A DNA stretch of 8,065 nt from Oscillospiraceae bacterium (GCA_902803365.1 CADCPU010000354.1:1-8065); one strand, 5' to 3'. Counted from the first letter of the stretch, positions 1-6,360 are shown. The notes: generated from the letters alone by a model not told the origin. Numbers and translations are program-made.

Positions 1-257
1 GCACCTTGCATGTGCTTACGAAGGAGCATACAAAAAGACGGCGGCATCAGCGGATTCTCTCTTGATGTCTCCGTAAAATGTACTCTCGGTGAAGTCGGAT
101 CGTATGAGACCAGCAACTTCTTGTTGCCGGAAGACGTCCTCATATGCAAAAAGATATTGTATTTATCCGGCTGAAAGACCTTGTCGATCCTCGTGCCTCT
201 AAGTGCATCATCAAGTTCCTGACTCAACACACTGCACGTCAAACCGTCCAGGGGCAT
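1..257 (-). CDS. rqcH: RqcH / NFACT family (FbpA-like) ribosome quality control protein, N-terminal part only
   Basis: This is the first 85 codons of a gene that continues beyond the left edge. The translation begins MPLDGLTCSVLSQELDDALR and continues with GTRIDKVFQPDKYNIFLHMR, then ENPLMPPSFCMLLRKHMQG (residues 68-85). These match the NFACT-N start typical of bacterial RqcH (YloA/FbpA): M-x-x-DG-(L/M), GGRI-x-K-(I/V)-x-QP, and the near-invariant NP-x-x-PP-x-FCMLLRKH block. In this family RqcH binds 50S subunits carrying stalled peptidyl-tRNA and recruits tRNA-Ala to add C-terminal alanine tails that mark the peptide for degradation. The catalytic Asp-Arg pair and the coiled coil lie outside the window. 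The ATG follows the stop codon of the upstream membrane-protein gene after one base, and an AAGGAAG ribosome-binding site lies inside that gene's end, so the two are probably translated from one mRNA. Older annotations call this family fibronectin-binding protein; that function is not implied here. Confidence 0.9.
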   Translation of the reverse strand, partial: MPLDGLTCSVLSQELDDALRGTRIDKVFQPDKYNIFLHMRTSSGNKKLLVSYDPTSPRVHFTETSRENPLMPPSFCMLLRKHMQG

Positions 258-258
258 A

Positions 259-645
259 TTATTCTTCCTTTTTCTCAGTTTCTTTATTCGTGGACATGGC
301 AAGCTTGATCGCCAAAATGAGTGCAACGATGATTATCTCTATTCCAACGATCCCGAAAAATCTTTCATACTTATTCCATGATATGAGCAGGTCGAGTCCG
401 ATAACCGCCAATACGATCACGATAGTGATGAGCGGCTTGAAAAATCTGCTTTTCGAAAACGCATGGAAATAATCTGCGGCGCCGCTTCTGTTATCTGCTT
501 CGATTATCGGAGCAGGAGCGGGTGCAGGTGTTGCTTTCTTGCGTGTTGAAGTCTGGCTTGCAGGCTTTTTTGCCTGAGTCTTCTTAGTTGCGCTCTTAGT
601 GTTTTGCGTTTTCTTTTTTGAAGTATTAGTCTTCGAGTTTGCCAT
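259..645 (-). CDS. Small two-helix membrane protein with Lys/Ala/Pro-rich N-terminal tail, function unknown
   Basis: A 128-residue protein I cannot assign to a family. Residues 1-48 are low complexity: rich in Lys, Thr, Ser and Ala, with an Ala-Pro run at about 38-46, strongly basic and probably disordered in the cytoplasm. Two hydrophobic helices follow, at about 70-89 (PLITIVIVLAVIGLDLLIS) and 96-116 (FFGIVGIEIIIVALILAIKL), joined by a very short polar turn (WNKYER). The tail, ETEKKEE, is acidic and basic. By the positive-inside rule both termini should be cytoplasmic. The ATG at 645 has an AGAGGT ribosome-binding site five bases upstream (651-656). The gene ends one base before rqcH, so it is probably co-transcribed with it. 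Basic tails of this kind can contact RNA, DNA or anionic lipids, but that is only an inference. The reading frame looks genuine because of the ribosome-binding site, the helices and the tight spacing to rqcH. Confidence 0.75.
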   Translation of the reverse strand: MANSKTNTSKKKTQNTKSATKKTQAKKPASQTSTRKKATPAPAPAPIIEADNRSGAADYFHAFSKSRFFKPLITIVIVLAVIGLDLLISWNKYERFFGIVGIEIIIVALILAIKLAMSTNKETEKKEE

Positions 646-650
646 ATTTA

Positions 651-656
651 ACCTCT
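651..656 (-). promoter_or_regulatory. Ribosome-binding site of the small membrane protein gene
   Basis: AGAGGT on the minus strand, five bases before the ATG at 645. It supports that start and the reality of an otherwise unrecognised gene. The AT-rich stretch 656-692 upstream contains TATTAT-like -10 candidates, but no convincing -35 could be paired with them. Confidence 0.6.
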
Positions 657-720
657 TTTCCGAATAATAATATCATTAAGATACTTATTTAACCACCCCG
701 AAAGAGTCGCATATTTCAGC

Positions 721-830
721 TTTGACTCACCCTAAGGGTGAGCGGGAAGTTGCACTTTGCAGTTTGACTCACCCTAAGGGTGAGCGGGAAGCAGTACTTC
801 GCAGTTTGACTCACCCTAAGGGTGAGCGGG
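721..830. repeat. Three phased 26-bp repeats, each with a perfect palindrome, period 42 bp
   Basis: Three identical 26-bp cores lie at 721-746, 763-788 and 805-830. Each reads TTTGA, then the inverted repeat CTCACCCTAAGGGTGAG, then CGGG. The inverted repeat can fold as a 7-bp stem with a TAA loop. The period is exactly 42 bp. The 16 bases after each core diverge: units 1 and 2 are still related there (both end in ACTT-y-GCAG), while unit 3 is replaced by GC-rich sequence. The array lies between the terminator of the second prs gene and the start of the small membrane protein gene, so it is largely outside the prs transcript. It could be a REP-like element or a cluster of protein-binding sites. 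The cores are certain; their role is unknown. Confidence 0.85.
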
Positions 831-846
831 GAGCAGCGGCGGCGCG

Positions 847-885
847 AAAAAAAAGACCGTCGCGCTCGGTAAGAGTGCGGCGGTC
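847..885 (-). terminator. Rho-independent terminator after the prs gene at 916-2136
   Basis: Read on the minus strand, a 13-position stem (arms 873-885 and 855-867, loop 868-872) is followed directly by eight T residues (854-847). It starts 31 bases past the prs stop codon. In the leftward RNA two stem positions are C/A mismatches. In RNA of the opposite sense the same two positions would be G-U wobbles. The T run exists only for leftward transcription, so the call is a leftward terminator that may leak into the small membrane gene and rqcH. Confidence 0.75.
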
Positions 886-915
886 GGAATTGCATATATA
901 AATAGGAAAGTAAGA

Positions 916-2136
916 TTAGTTGATGCCTTCGATCTTCTCGCCCTTTTCGCGGAGGAGCTTCTTGATCTTCTCCGTAGGATTGATGAGGTTGGAGAGGGAA
1001 GAGTCGTGATTGATGGCATCGATGAGGAGTGCTACGAACTTGCTCATGTTAACATCTGCGAACCAAGGAGCCTGCAAGAGCTCAGGACGACGATAGATGA
1101 GGTTTGTAGCGAAAACCTTATTGATGATGCCTTCTTCGTATGCGCGGTTGAAGTGCTCGACGCCTTCTGTGAAGAGACCGAATGTTACTGCGCAATATAC
1201 GTTTCTGGCACCGCGCTGCTTCATGTCGCGAGCGATATCGAGCATTGAGTCACCGGAAGAGATCATGTCATCTACGATGAGGATGTCCATGCCTTCAACG
1301 GAATCGCCGAGGAATTCGTGAGCGATGATAGGGTTACGGCCGTTAACGATCTTTGTGTAGTCACGTCTCTTGTAGAATGTTCCGAGAGGCACGCCAAGGA
1401 TGGATGCGAAGTACATAGCACGTGTGATACCGCCTTCATCAGGGGATACGACCATGAACTTGCCGTTGGAGAAGCTGAGGTCAGGGATCTGACGATACAT
1501 CTCCTTGATGATCTGATATGTAGCAGGAAGGCTCTCGAAGCCGGAGAGCGGGATAGCATTTGATACACGCTCGTCGTGTGCGTCGAATGTGATGATGTTC
1601 TCAACGCCGAGATTGTAGAGCTCTTCGAGGGCGAATGCGCAGTCGAGGGACTCACGGGAGTTTCTCTTGTGCTGACGGCTCTCGTAGAGGAACGGCATGA
1701 TAACGTTGATACGACGTGCCTTACCGGAGCAAGCGAGGATTACGCGCTTGAGATCCTGGTAGTGATCGTCAGGGCTCATTCTGTTGTCCTGACCGAACAT
1801 CTTGTATGTGCAGGAGCAGTTCATGACGTCTGCTACGATGTAGAGGTCGTGGCCTCTGACGGAGTTTAAGACTACTGCCTTACCTTCGCCTGAAGAAAAA
1901 CGTGCATTGTCAACTTCGATCCTGTAATCGTTTCTGAAGAAGCCCGGATACTTGGATACGATTGCCTCCTCCTGATACTCGGAGCGTCTCTTGTTGAGGT
2001 AGTAGTTTACTTTCTCCGTAAACTCTGCGCTTCCTTTGAGCGGGATGATTCCGATAGGGCCGACCGGCGCCATCGGGTTGTCTCCGTACTGATTGTAGCG
2101 GGAATAGGATTTCTCATCATTTGGAACTGAAATCAT
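916..2136 (-). CDS. prs: Ribose-phosphate pyrophosphokinase (PRPP synthetase), long-form paralogue with near-complete active site
   Basis: A 406-residue protein of the PRPP synthetase family, which transfers pyrophosphate from ATP to ribose 5-phosphate to make PRPP for purine, pyrimidine, His, Trp and NAD synthesis in the cytoplasm. It is about 90 residues longer than the usual 310-320. Visible motifs, in order, are FSSGE (80-84) and SVRGHD (92-97), equivalent to the family FSDGE...SVRG; RQHKR (154-158), matching the ATP-binding RQDRK; DAHD with His187; SPDEGG (231-236); FYKRRD (254-259), with the flexible-loop Lys256 and Arg258; and the ribose-phosphate loop VDDMISSGDS (288-297), where the family normally has DDIIDTAGT. 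The extra length lies in the N-terminal 20 residues, a segment around 48-75, an insert around 105-120 and the C-terminal tail. The ATG at 2136 has AAGGTG four bases upstream (2141-2146). The neighbouring upstream gene is a diverged paralogue, 76 bases away. Family membership is clear; full activity is inferred from the motifs. Confidence 0.87.
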   Translation of the reverse strand: MISVPNDEKSYSRYNQYGDNPMAPVGPIGIIPLKGSAEFTEKVNYYLNKRRSEYQEEAIVSKYPGFFRNDYRIEVDNARFSSGEGKAVVLNSVRGHDLYIVADVMNCSCTYKMFGQDNRMSPDDHYQDLKRVILACSGKARRINVIMPFLYESRQHKRNSRESLDCAFALEELYNLGVENIITFDAHDERVSNAIPLSGFESLPATYQIIKEMYRQIPDLSFSNGKFMVVSPDEGGITRAMYFASILGVPLGTFYKRRDYTKIVNGRNPIIAHEFLGDSVEGMDILIVDDMISSGDSMLDIARDMKQRGARNVYCAVTFGLFTEGVEHFNRAYEEGIINKVFATNLIYRRPELLQAPWFADVNMSKFVALLIDAINHDSSLSNLINPTEKIKKLLREKGEKIEGIN

Positions 2137-2183
2137 ACTTCACCTTAGCCTTTCCTAATAAATGTTTCATATGTATACTTTCA

Positions 2184-2206
2184 TTTCCCTTGCTCGAAAA
2201 GGGAAA
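2184..2206. other. Inverted repeat between the two prs paralogues
   Basis: TTTCCCTT (2184-2191) and AAGGGAAA (2199-2206) form an 8-bp perfect stem with a 7-base loop. It starts six bases past the stop codon of the upstream prs-like gene. No T run follows on either strand, so it is a poor terminator. It could stabilise or process the shared mRNA, or partly attenuate it. No good promoter was seen in this 76-bp gap, so the second prs gene is probably read from the upstream promoter. Confidence 0.4.
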
Positions 2207-2212
2207 ACAAAG

Positions 2213-3436
2213 TCAATAGATTATGTCGTCGATAAACTCGTCGATCCTTATCTGATCCAGGAAGTCCGTGATCCTTGATGTGGAATTGATGAGATTACTG
2301 ACGGATTCGTCCACGTTAAGTGCATCGATGATGCGGGCAACGTAAGGCGTGAGATTTACGTCCACATACCACTTCTTGTCGAGAAGCTCCTGCGGGCGGT
2401 AGATCAGGTTCGTGCAGACAACGGCCTTGATGAGACCTTCGTCGTACGCTTTGTCAAATTCATCGAAGCCGTTGGTGAAAAGACCGAACGGAGCGATGTA
2501 GTAGATGTCGCGGGCGCCCTGAGCCTTGAGCTTGGTTGCCGTTGTCATCATTGTGTTACCGGTATTTATCATATCGTCGATGATGAGAAGATCCTTACCC
2601 TTAACATCATTTCCGATGAATTTGTAATCTTTGATCGGAGCTACTTCGTCAGTCGCATTGACGTAATCGCGCTCGCGATAGAAGATGCCGAGAGGAAGAT
2701 TGAGCATCGAAGCGTAGAATACTGCGCGGTTGATGCCTGTCTCGTCAGGGCTTATGACCATTGTGCTCTCAGGGTTGAGCGTGATCGAACCGAACTTTGA
2801 GATCAGGGTAGAGATGATCTTGTATGCGGAACGAGGCTTTTCGATGCCCATGAGAGGAACTGCGTTATCGATCCTGGGATCGTGCGGGTCAAATATGATG
2901 AGGTTAGCTACGCCGAGATCGTAGAGCTGACGGAGGACTGCGGCGCAGTCGAGTGACTCGTCGAGCTTGGATGACTTCTTGATCTGGATAGCTTCGTACA
3001 TAAACGGCATGATGACATTGATACGGCGGGCTTTGCCGGCGCAAGTGGAGATGATGCGGAGAAGATCTCTATAGTGATCGTCAGGGCTCATGATGTGGTC
3101 ATAGCCGTTTAATGTAATCGTCTGGTTGTAGGACAAAACGTCCGTAATGATATAGATGTCGTGACCGCGGGTAGTCTCATAGAGCTGGAACTTGCCTTCG
3201 CCTGTCGCAAAACGGATAAGATCCGTGTCAAAGAGATAACTTGTGCGAAGATAGCCCGGATTGGTTACGAACGGATTGGATTTCTCATTAAAGCGCTTAA
3301 GACGCTTCTCATAGAGGATGTTACTAACTGACTGAACGAATTCCTTGTTCGCTGTATGTGCGATTATACCGATCGGTCCGAACGGTTCAAGACGCAATTC
3401 GTTATATGTAGAGTCTGATGTCTCGTTAGAGCCCAT
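2213..3436 (-). CDS. PRPP synthetase paralogue with altered catalytic motifs (possible regulatory subunit)
   Basis: A 407-residue paralogue of the adjacent prs product, alignable along its whole length. Shared blocks include GPIGII, GEGK, RGHDIYI, SPDDHY, GKARRINVIMPF, ESLDCA, TNLIYR and SNLIN. Compared with its neighbour and the family, several functional positions differ. The ATP-binding Arg of the RQ motif is Ile150 (AIQIKK), followed by two extra residues. The flexible-loop Lys is Arg254 (FYRERD) and the next residue is Glu. FSSGE becomes FATGE, and SPDEGG becomes SPDETG. The catalytic-region His is kept (His185, DPHD), and the ribose-phosphate loop IDDMINTGNT (286-295) is closer to the phosphoribosyltransferase consensus than the neighbour's. 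The ATG at 3436 is eight bases after AAGGAG (3445-3450), and a good promoter lies upstream. This could be a weak enzyme, a regulatory partner of the other copy, or a diverged PRPP-binding protein. Family membership is firm; loss of activity is inference. Confidence 0.82.
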   Translation of the reverse strand: MGSNETSDSTYNELRLEPFGPIGIIAHTANKEFVQSVSNILYEKRLKRFNEKSNPFVTNPGYLRTSYLFDTDLIRFATGEGKFQLYETTRGHDIYIITDVLSYNQTITLNGYDHIMSPDDHYRDLLRIISTCAGKARRINVIMPFMYEAIQIKKSSKLDESLDCAAVLRQLYDLGVANLIIFDPHDPRIDNAVPLMGIEKPRSAYKIISTLISKFGSITLNPESTMVISPDETGINRAVFYASMLNLPLGIFYRERDYVNATDEVAPIKDYKFIGNDVKGKDLLIIDDMINTGNTMMTTATKLKAQGARDIYYIAPFGLFTNGFDEFDKAYDEGLIKAVVCTNLIYRPQELLDKKWYVDVNLTPYVARIIDALNVDESVSNLINSTSRITDFLDQIRIDEFIDDIIY

Positions 3437-3465
3437 GTAGCATTCTCCTTAATACATATAATTAA

Positions 3466-3493
3466 AGTATAGCGAACATTCGACTGAAATCAA
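3466..3493 (-). promoter_or_regulatory. Sigma-A-type promoter of the prs pair
   Basis: On the minus strand, -35 TTGATT (3493-3488), a 16-base spacer and -10 TATACT (3471-3466). It begins just past the engB stop codon (3497-3499), giving a leader of about 20 bases before the AAGGAG site and the ATG at 3436. It suggests the prs pair is transcribed separately from engB, in addition to any read-through. Confidence 0.6.
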
Positions 3494-3496
3494 CAA

Positions 3497-4090
3497 TCAA
3501 ATGTTCAGGTATTCCTCGATGGCACGGCGCAGATCGTCGAGCCCTGTTTTCTTCTCGGAAGAGATTGCGAAAACGTTCGCATCTTCCTTAAAATCGAGTT
3601 CTTCGGACAGTTCATTAAGCCTTTTCATAAGCTGCTGGCGGCTGAACTTGTCGCATTTTGTAAAGACCACAAAGTAGGGAAGTCCGGCATCGTTCATGAA
3701 CTTGAGCATTCCGACGTCTTCCTGGGACGGGGAGTGTCTGATGTCCATGAGATGGAGGACGAGATCGAATTTTCGGCCGCTCGTAAAGTAACTCTCTGCG
3801 AGCTTGGAAAACTTTTCTTTCTTTTCTTTGGAGATCTTTGCATAACCGTAACCCGGGAGGTCTGCAAAATAGAACTTGCGGTCTACGTTAAAGTAGATGA
3901 CGGCCTGGGTCTTGCCCGGTGTGGAGGAGACTCTGGCAAGCTTCTTGTTGTCTGCCAAAGCGTTGATGAGCGAGGACTTGCCTACGTTGGACTTGCCCGA
4001 AAGTACGACTTCAGGCATATCATCCGTCGGACAGGATGATACATCCGCAGCGAGTTTGGAAAAAACGGTGTTCCTGAAATTAACGCTCAT
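3497..4090 (-). CDS. engB: YsxC/EngB family ribosome biogenesis GTPase
   Basis: A 197-residue TrmE-Era-EngA-like GTPase that acts in late assembly of the large ribosomal subunit and is essential in many bacteria. All G motifs are visible: G1 GKSNVGKS (32-39), the G2 region STPGKTQ (56-62), G3 DLPGYGYAK (77-85), G4 TKCD (144-147) and G5 SSEKKTG (177-183). The EngB-specific DIRHSPS lies at 116-122. The length matches the family (about 195-200). The ATG at 4090 is preferred over an in-frame ATG at 4102. The sequence GAGGGGA (4094-4100) sits just before the inner ATG, whereas the outer one has no ribosome-binding site and would lie about 10 bases from the predicted transcript start. Elsewhere engB often follows lon or clpX; here it is first in the leftward set, divergent from comEC. 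Confidence 0.95.
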   Translation of the reverse strand: MSVNFRNTVFSKLAADVSSCPTDDMPEVVLSGKSNVGKSSLINALADNKKLARVSSTPGKTQAVIYFNVDRKFYFADLPGYGYAKISKEKKEKFSKLAESYFTSGRKFDLVLHLMDIRHSPSQEDVGMLKFMNDAGLPYFVVFTKCDKFSRQQLMKRLNELSEELDFKEDANVFAISSEKKTGLDDLRRAIEEYLNI

Positions 4091-4093
4091 AGT

Positions 4094-4100
4094 TCCCCTC
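4094..4100 (-). promoter_or_regulatory. Ribosome-binding site deciding the engB start
   Basis: GAGGGGA on the minus strand, three bases before the ATG at 4090. Spacing is short, but this is the only purine-rich site near either candidate start. It lies inside codons 2-3 of the four-codon longer reading and so argues against that start. Confidence 0.55.
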
Positions 4101-4118
4101 ATAATTTTAGATGTTTAC

Positions 4119-4124
4119 ATTATA
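4119..4124 (-). promoter_or_regulatory. Probable -10 box of the engB promoter
   Basis: A perfect TATAAT on the minus strand, about 28 bases upstream of the engB ATG, predicting a transcript start near 4112. No good -35 hexamer lies 16-18 bases upstream (TCCGAA at 17). The promoter is therefore either weak or activator-dependent. Confidence 0.5.
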
Positions 4125-4227
4125 TCGGAAAACGTTCTGCGTTCGGACTGTGAATTATCTGCCGATTTGACATATTTTCAAGTAAATTGGCACTCAAATT
4201 TCTATCAGAATGTTCTATAGTATTATC

Positions 4228-4236
4228 GGGAGAAGG
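4228..4236 (+). promoter_or_regulatory. Ribosome-binding site deciding the comEC start
   Basis: GGGAGAAGG immediately upstream of the ATG at 4240 (GGGAG is seven bases away). The in-frame ATG at 4210 has no comparable site. TTGACA at 4167-4172 is a possible -35 for comEC, but no -10 lies at proper distance, so no comEC promoter is called. Confidence 0.6.
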
Positions 4237-4239
4237 AAT

Positions 4240-6360
4240 ATGGACGGATACAAGAAGGAATTCTTAAAGAAACTTAAGCAAAGACCCTTGCTTATGCCTG
4301 CGGTCCTGTTGTTTTTGTGCTGTTTTATCTTCTGTTCGTTCAAGGTCCGTCAGATGCCTGAATACGGCCGCGGGACGTATGAAGTCTTTGTCTATTCCAA
4401 GGAGTGTAAACTGAGCGGAAAATCAGATATCTGTGCGCTCACATCTGAGGGCAGGGTCAAGCTCGACGGGGTAGAAGCTGAAGTTGGTGACAGACTTCGC
4501 GTTACTGGCAGGTTGACCGGATTTGCAGAAGCGACCAATCCGGGAGAGTTCGATTACTCCTCGTATATGAAGCGGAAGGGCCTCGTCGCTGATCTTAAGG
4601 CTGACAGTGTGGAAGTTGTTTCTGTTAATCCTGTTTTCAGATTCCTCGATCGACTGCGCAATAAACCGCGCGAAGCGATAAAATCTCTTATGTCAGGCCT
4701 CGAAAACAATGATGCGGCGCTTCTTTCGGCGTTCTGCCTTGGTGATCACTCGCTTCTTGACGAAGACACCAAGCGCGACTTCCGCCTAACGGACTGTTCG
4801 CACCTGCTGGCCGTATCCGGTACGCATTTTTCATCTTTTCTTATTGTGCTGCCTGTACTCCTTGATCTCTTTCCGAGGAAGAGCAAGCTCCGAGTTATTT
4901 CGGAGATCGCTTTTGTCCTCTTTATAGGAATGCTCACGGGCTGGAGCGAATCCGTAACGAGAGCCGCTGTCATGAGCCTTTGCATACTATTCTCGCGCGA
5001 TTCGTTGTCGGGCATGAGCTTTGCGGCGCTCGTGATGCTGGTCGCAGATCCGTTTACGGCTCTTTCGAGCGGTTTTCAGATGAGTTTTGGAGCGGTCATC
5101 GGCATCATGTTGTTTTCGGATAAGATCGCCAAATCCTTTCCCGAGAAGTGTCCGAAGACCATAAAGAAAGCACTCGCGGCAACTATCGGCGCACATGCAG
5201 GTCTGCTGCCGATGTATTTGGAAACAGGCTCATCACTTAATCCCGTGCTTATCATCTGCCAATTCTTATCAGGCTTTCTGATCGAATTCGTATGCGTTTT
5301 CTTTGTTCTCGGTATGATCGGAGCGCTCATAACTCCGATATTCTGGCAGCCGGCTGTATTCTTTGCAAAGCTTGTCTGCAAGACCATAGGGCTATTTACG
5401 GGAATGTCATTTGATGTACCGAGGATCGATGAATTGGGCGGGGCTTTCGTTCTTGGTGTTGTCGTCATACTTGTAGCGATACTGTTTTCAAAAGAACTGA
5501 AAAGAGAGAAAGTCCTGATACCGCTTCTAACCCTGGCGGTCATCCTGATCGGTGTATCGCTGTGCTTTTATATTAAGGACAAGCAAGGCGATGAACTGAT
5601 ATTCATAGATGTCGGGCAGGGGGATTGCTGTCTTATCTTAGGCGGCGGCCGAAGCATACTCATTGACGGCGGAACGGGAGAAGCCGCATCCAAGGTGGAG
5701 AGTGTCCTTGACTACAAACGCATAGAAAAGGTTGATATGGCCATCATGACACATTGGGATGAGGACCACGGCGGTGGTTTGCTGGAACTCATGAAGGCCG
5801 GCAGGGTCGATAAGATATATACCGCATATACAGGGCATAACAAGAATACCGATCTGTTGATGTCGGAGCATTTTGGATCTGAGGCTGTTTACGACAGGTT
5901 TGAGCCTTTGAAAAAAGGCGATTGTATCGAACTTGGTAAGGATTCCAAACTTGATATTGTCTGGCCGGACCACCCAAAAGACGGCGAGAATCCTGACAGC
6001 GTGGTCGCGCTTATGGAGTCGCACGGCACAAGGATCTTGTTTACAGGTGACATTGACATGGAGTGTGAGGATATGCTGGATACAGGCGATATCGATATCC
6101 TCAAGGTCGCTCATCACGGCAGCAGATATTCGACCGGTAAGAACTTTCTTCAGAAGACCAGACCCGAGGTCGCGATTATAAGCGTAGGGCTGTTTAACAG
6201 CTACGGGCATCCTTCGCCTGATACGATCGAGAGATTGGGTGAAGTTGAGGCAAATATTTTCGAGACCTCAAAAAACGGAGCGATTAGTGTTAGAATTACC
6301 AAAGACAAGACAGAGATTAAAGGATTCAAGGATAACCGATATGGCGTCGAAAACGATTGA
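4240..6360 (+). CDS. comEC: ComEC/Rec2 family DNA-uptake channel protein with C-terminal metallo-beta-lactamase domain
   Basis: A 706-residue inner-membrane protein with the complete ComEC layout. One N-terminal membrane helix (about 17-35) is followed by a DUF4131/OB-like region with the signature NPGEFDYSSYM (100-110). A multi-helix Competence domain carries LLAVSGTHFS (189-198; usually SGLH) and helices to about residue 445. The C-terminal metallo-beta-lactamase domain has DVGQGD (457-462), LIDGG (474-478), HWDEDH (505-510), FTGDID (601-606), VAHHGS (623-628) and GHPSP (656-660). In competent bacteria ComEC carries incoming single-stranded DNA across the membrane, and the C-terminal domain is thought to degrade the non-transported strand. 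All metal-ligand motifs are kept, so the domain may be an active nuclease. The start at 4240 is chosen for its ribosome-binding site; the 716-residue form from 4210 is less likely. It overlaps holA by 20 bp. Many non-competent Firmicutes keep this gene, so natural competence is not proven. Confidence 0.93.
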   Translation: MDGYKKEFLKKLKQRPLLMPAVLLFLCCFIFCSFKVRQMPEYGRGTYEVFVYSKECKLSGKSDICALTSEGRVKLDGVEAEVGDRLRVTGRLTGFAEATNPGEFDYSSYMKRKGLVADLKADSVEVVSVNPVFRFLDRLRNKPREAIKSLMSGLENNDAALLSAFCLGDHSLLDEDTKRDFRLTDCSHLLAVSGTHFSSFLIVLPVLLDLFPRKSKLRVISEIAFVLFIGMLTGWSESVTRAAVMSLCILFSRDSLSGMSFAALVMLVADPFTALSSGFQMSFGAVIGIMLFSDKIAKSFPEKCPKTIKKALAATIGAHAGLLPMYLETGSSLNPVLIICQFLSGFLIEFVCVFFVLGMIGALITPIFWQPAVFFAKLVCKTIGLFTGMSFDVPRIDELGGAFVLGVVVILVAILFSKELKREKVLIPLLTLAVILIGVSLCFYIKDKQGDELIFIDVGQGDCCLILGGGRSILIDGGTGEAASKVESVLDYKRIEKVDMAIMTHWDEDHGGGLLELMKAGRVDKIYTAYTGHNKNTDLLMSEHFGSEAVYDRFEPLKKGDCIELGKDSKLDIVWPDHPKDGENPDSVVALMESHGTRILFTGDIDMECEDMLDTGDIDILKVAHHGSRYSTGKNFLQKTRPEVAIISVGLFNSYGHPSPDTIERLGEVEANIFETSKNGAISVRITKDKTEIKGFKDNRYGVEND

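Noticed and set aside
203..472. Plus-strand 89-codon frame
   Set aside because: It is antisense to the rqcH start and the membrane-protein gene, both of which have better support from homology, helices and ribosome-binding sites.
721..830. CRISPR array
   Set aside because: Three 26-bp repeats with only 16-bp gaps that are partly similar to each other. Spacers are too short, and no cas gene is visible.
816..1019. Minus-strand 67-codon frame spanning the prs end and the terminator
   Set aside because: It overlaps the prs C-terminus in another frame, crosses the terminator stem and has Ser/Arg-rich low-complexity composition typical of a shadow frame.
1006..1869. Plus-strand open frames of 80-97 codons opposite the prs gene
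   Set aside because: They lie wholly inside a well-supported minus-strand gene, lack ribosome-binding sites and family motifs, and are explained by its codon bias.
4091..4102. Four-codon longer engB start
   Set aside because: No ribosome-binding site, and a position only about 10 bases from the likely transcript start. The family start fits the ATG at 4090.
4210..4239. Ten-codon longer comEC start
   Set aside because: No ribosome-binding site precedes 4210, whereas GGGAGAAGG precedes 4240.
6239..6340. 34-codon N-terminal extension of holA
   Set aside because: It lies inside comEC in another frame and shows no HolA similarity. The ATG at 6341 has AAGGAT at the right distance.
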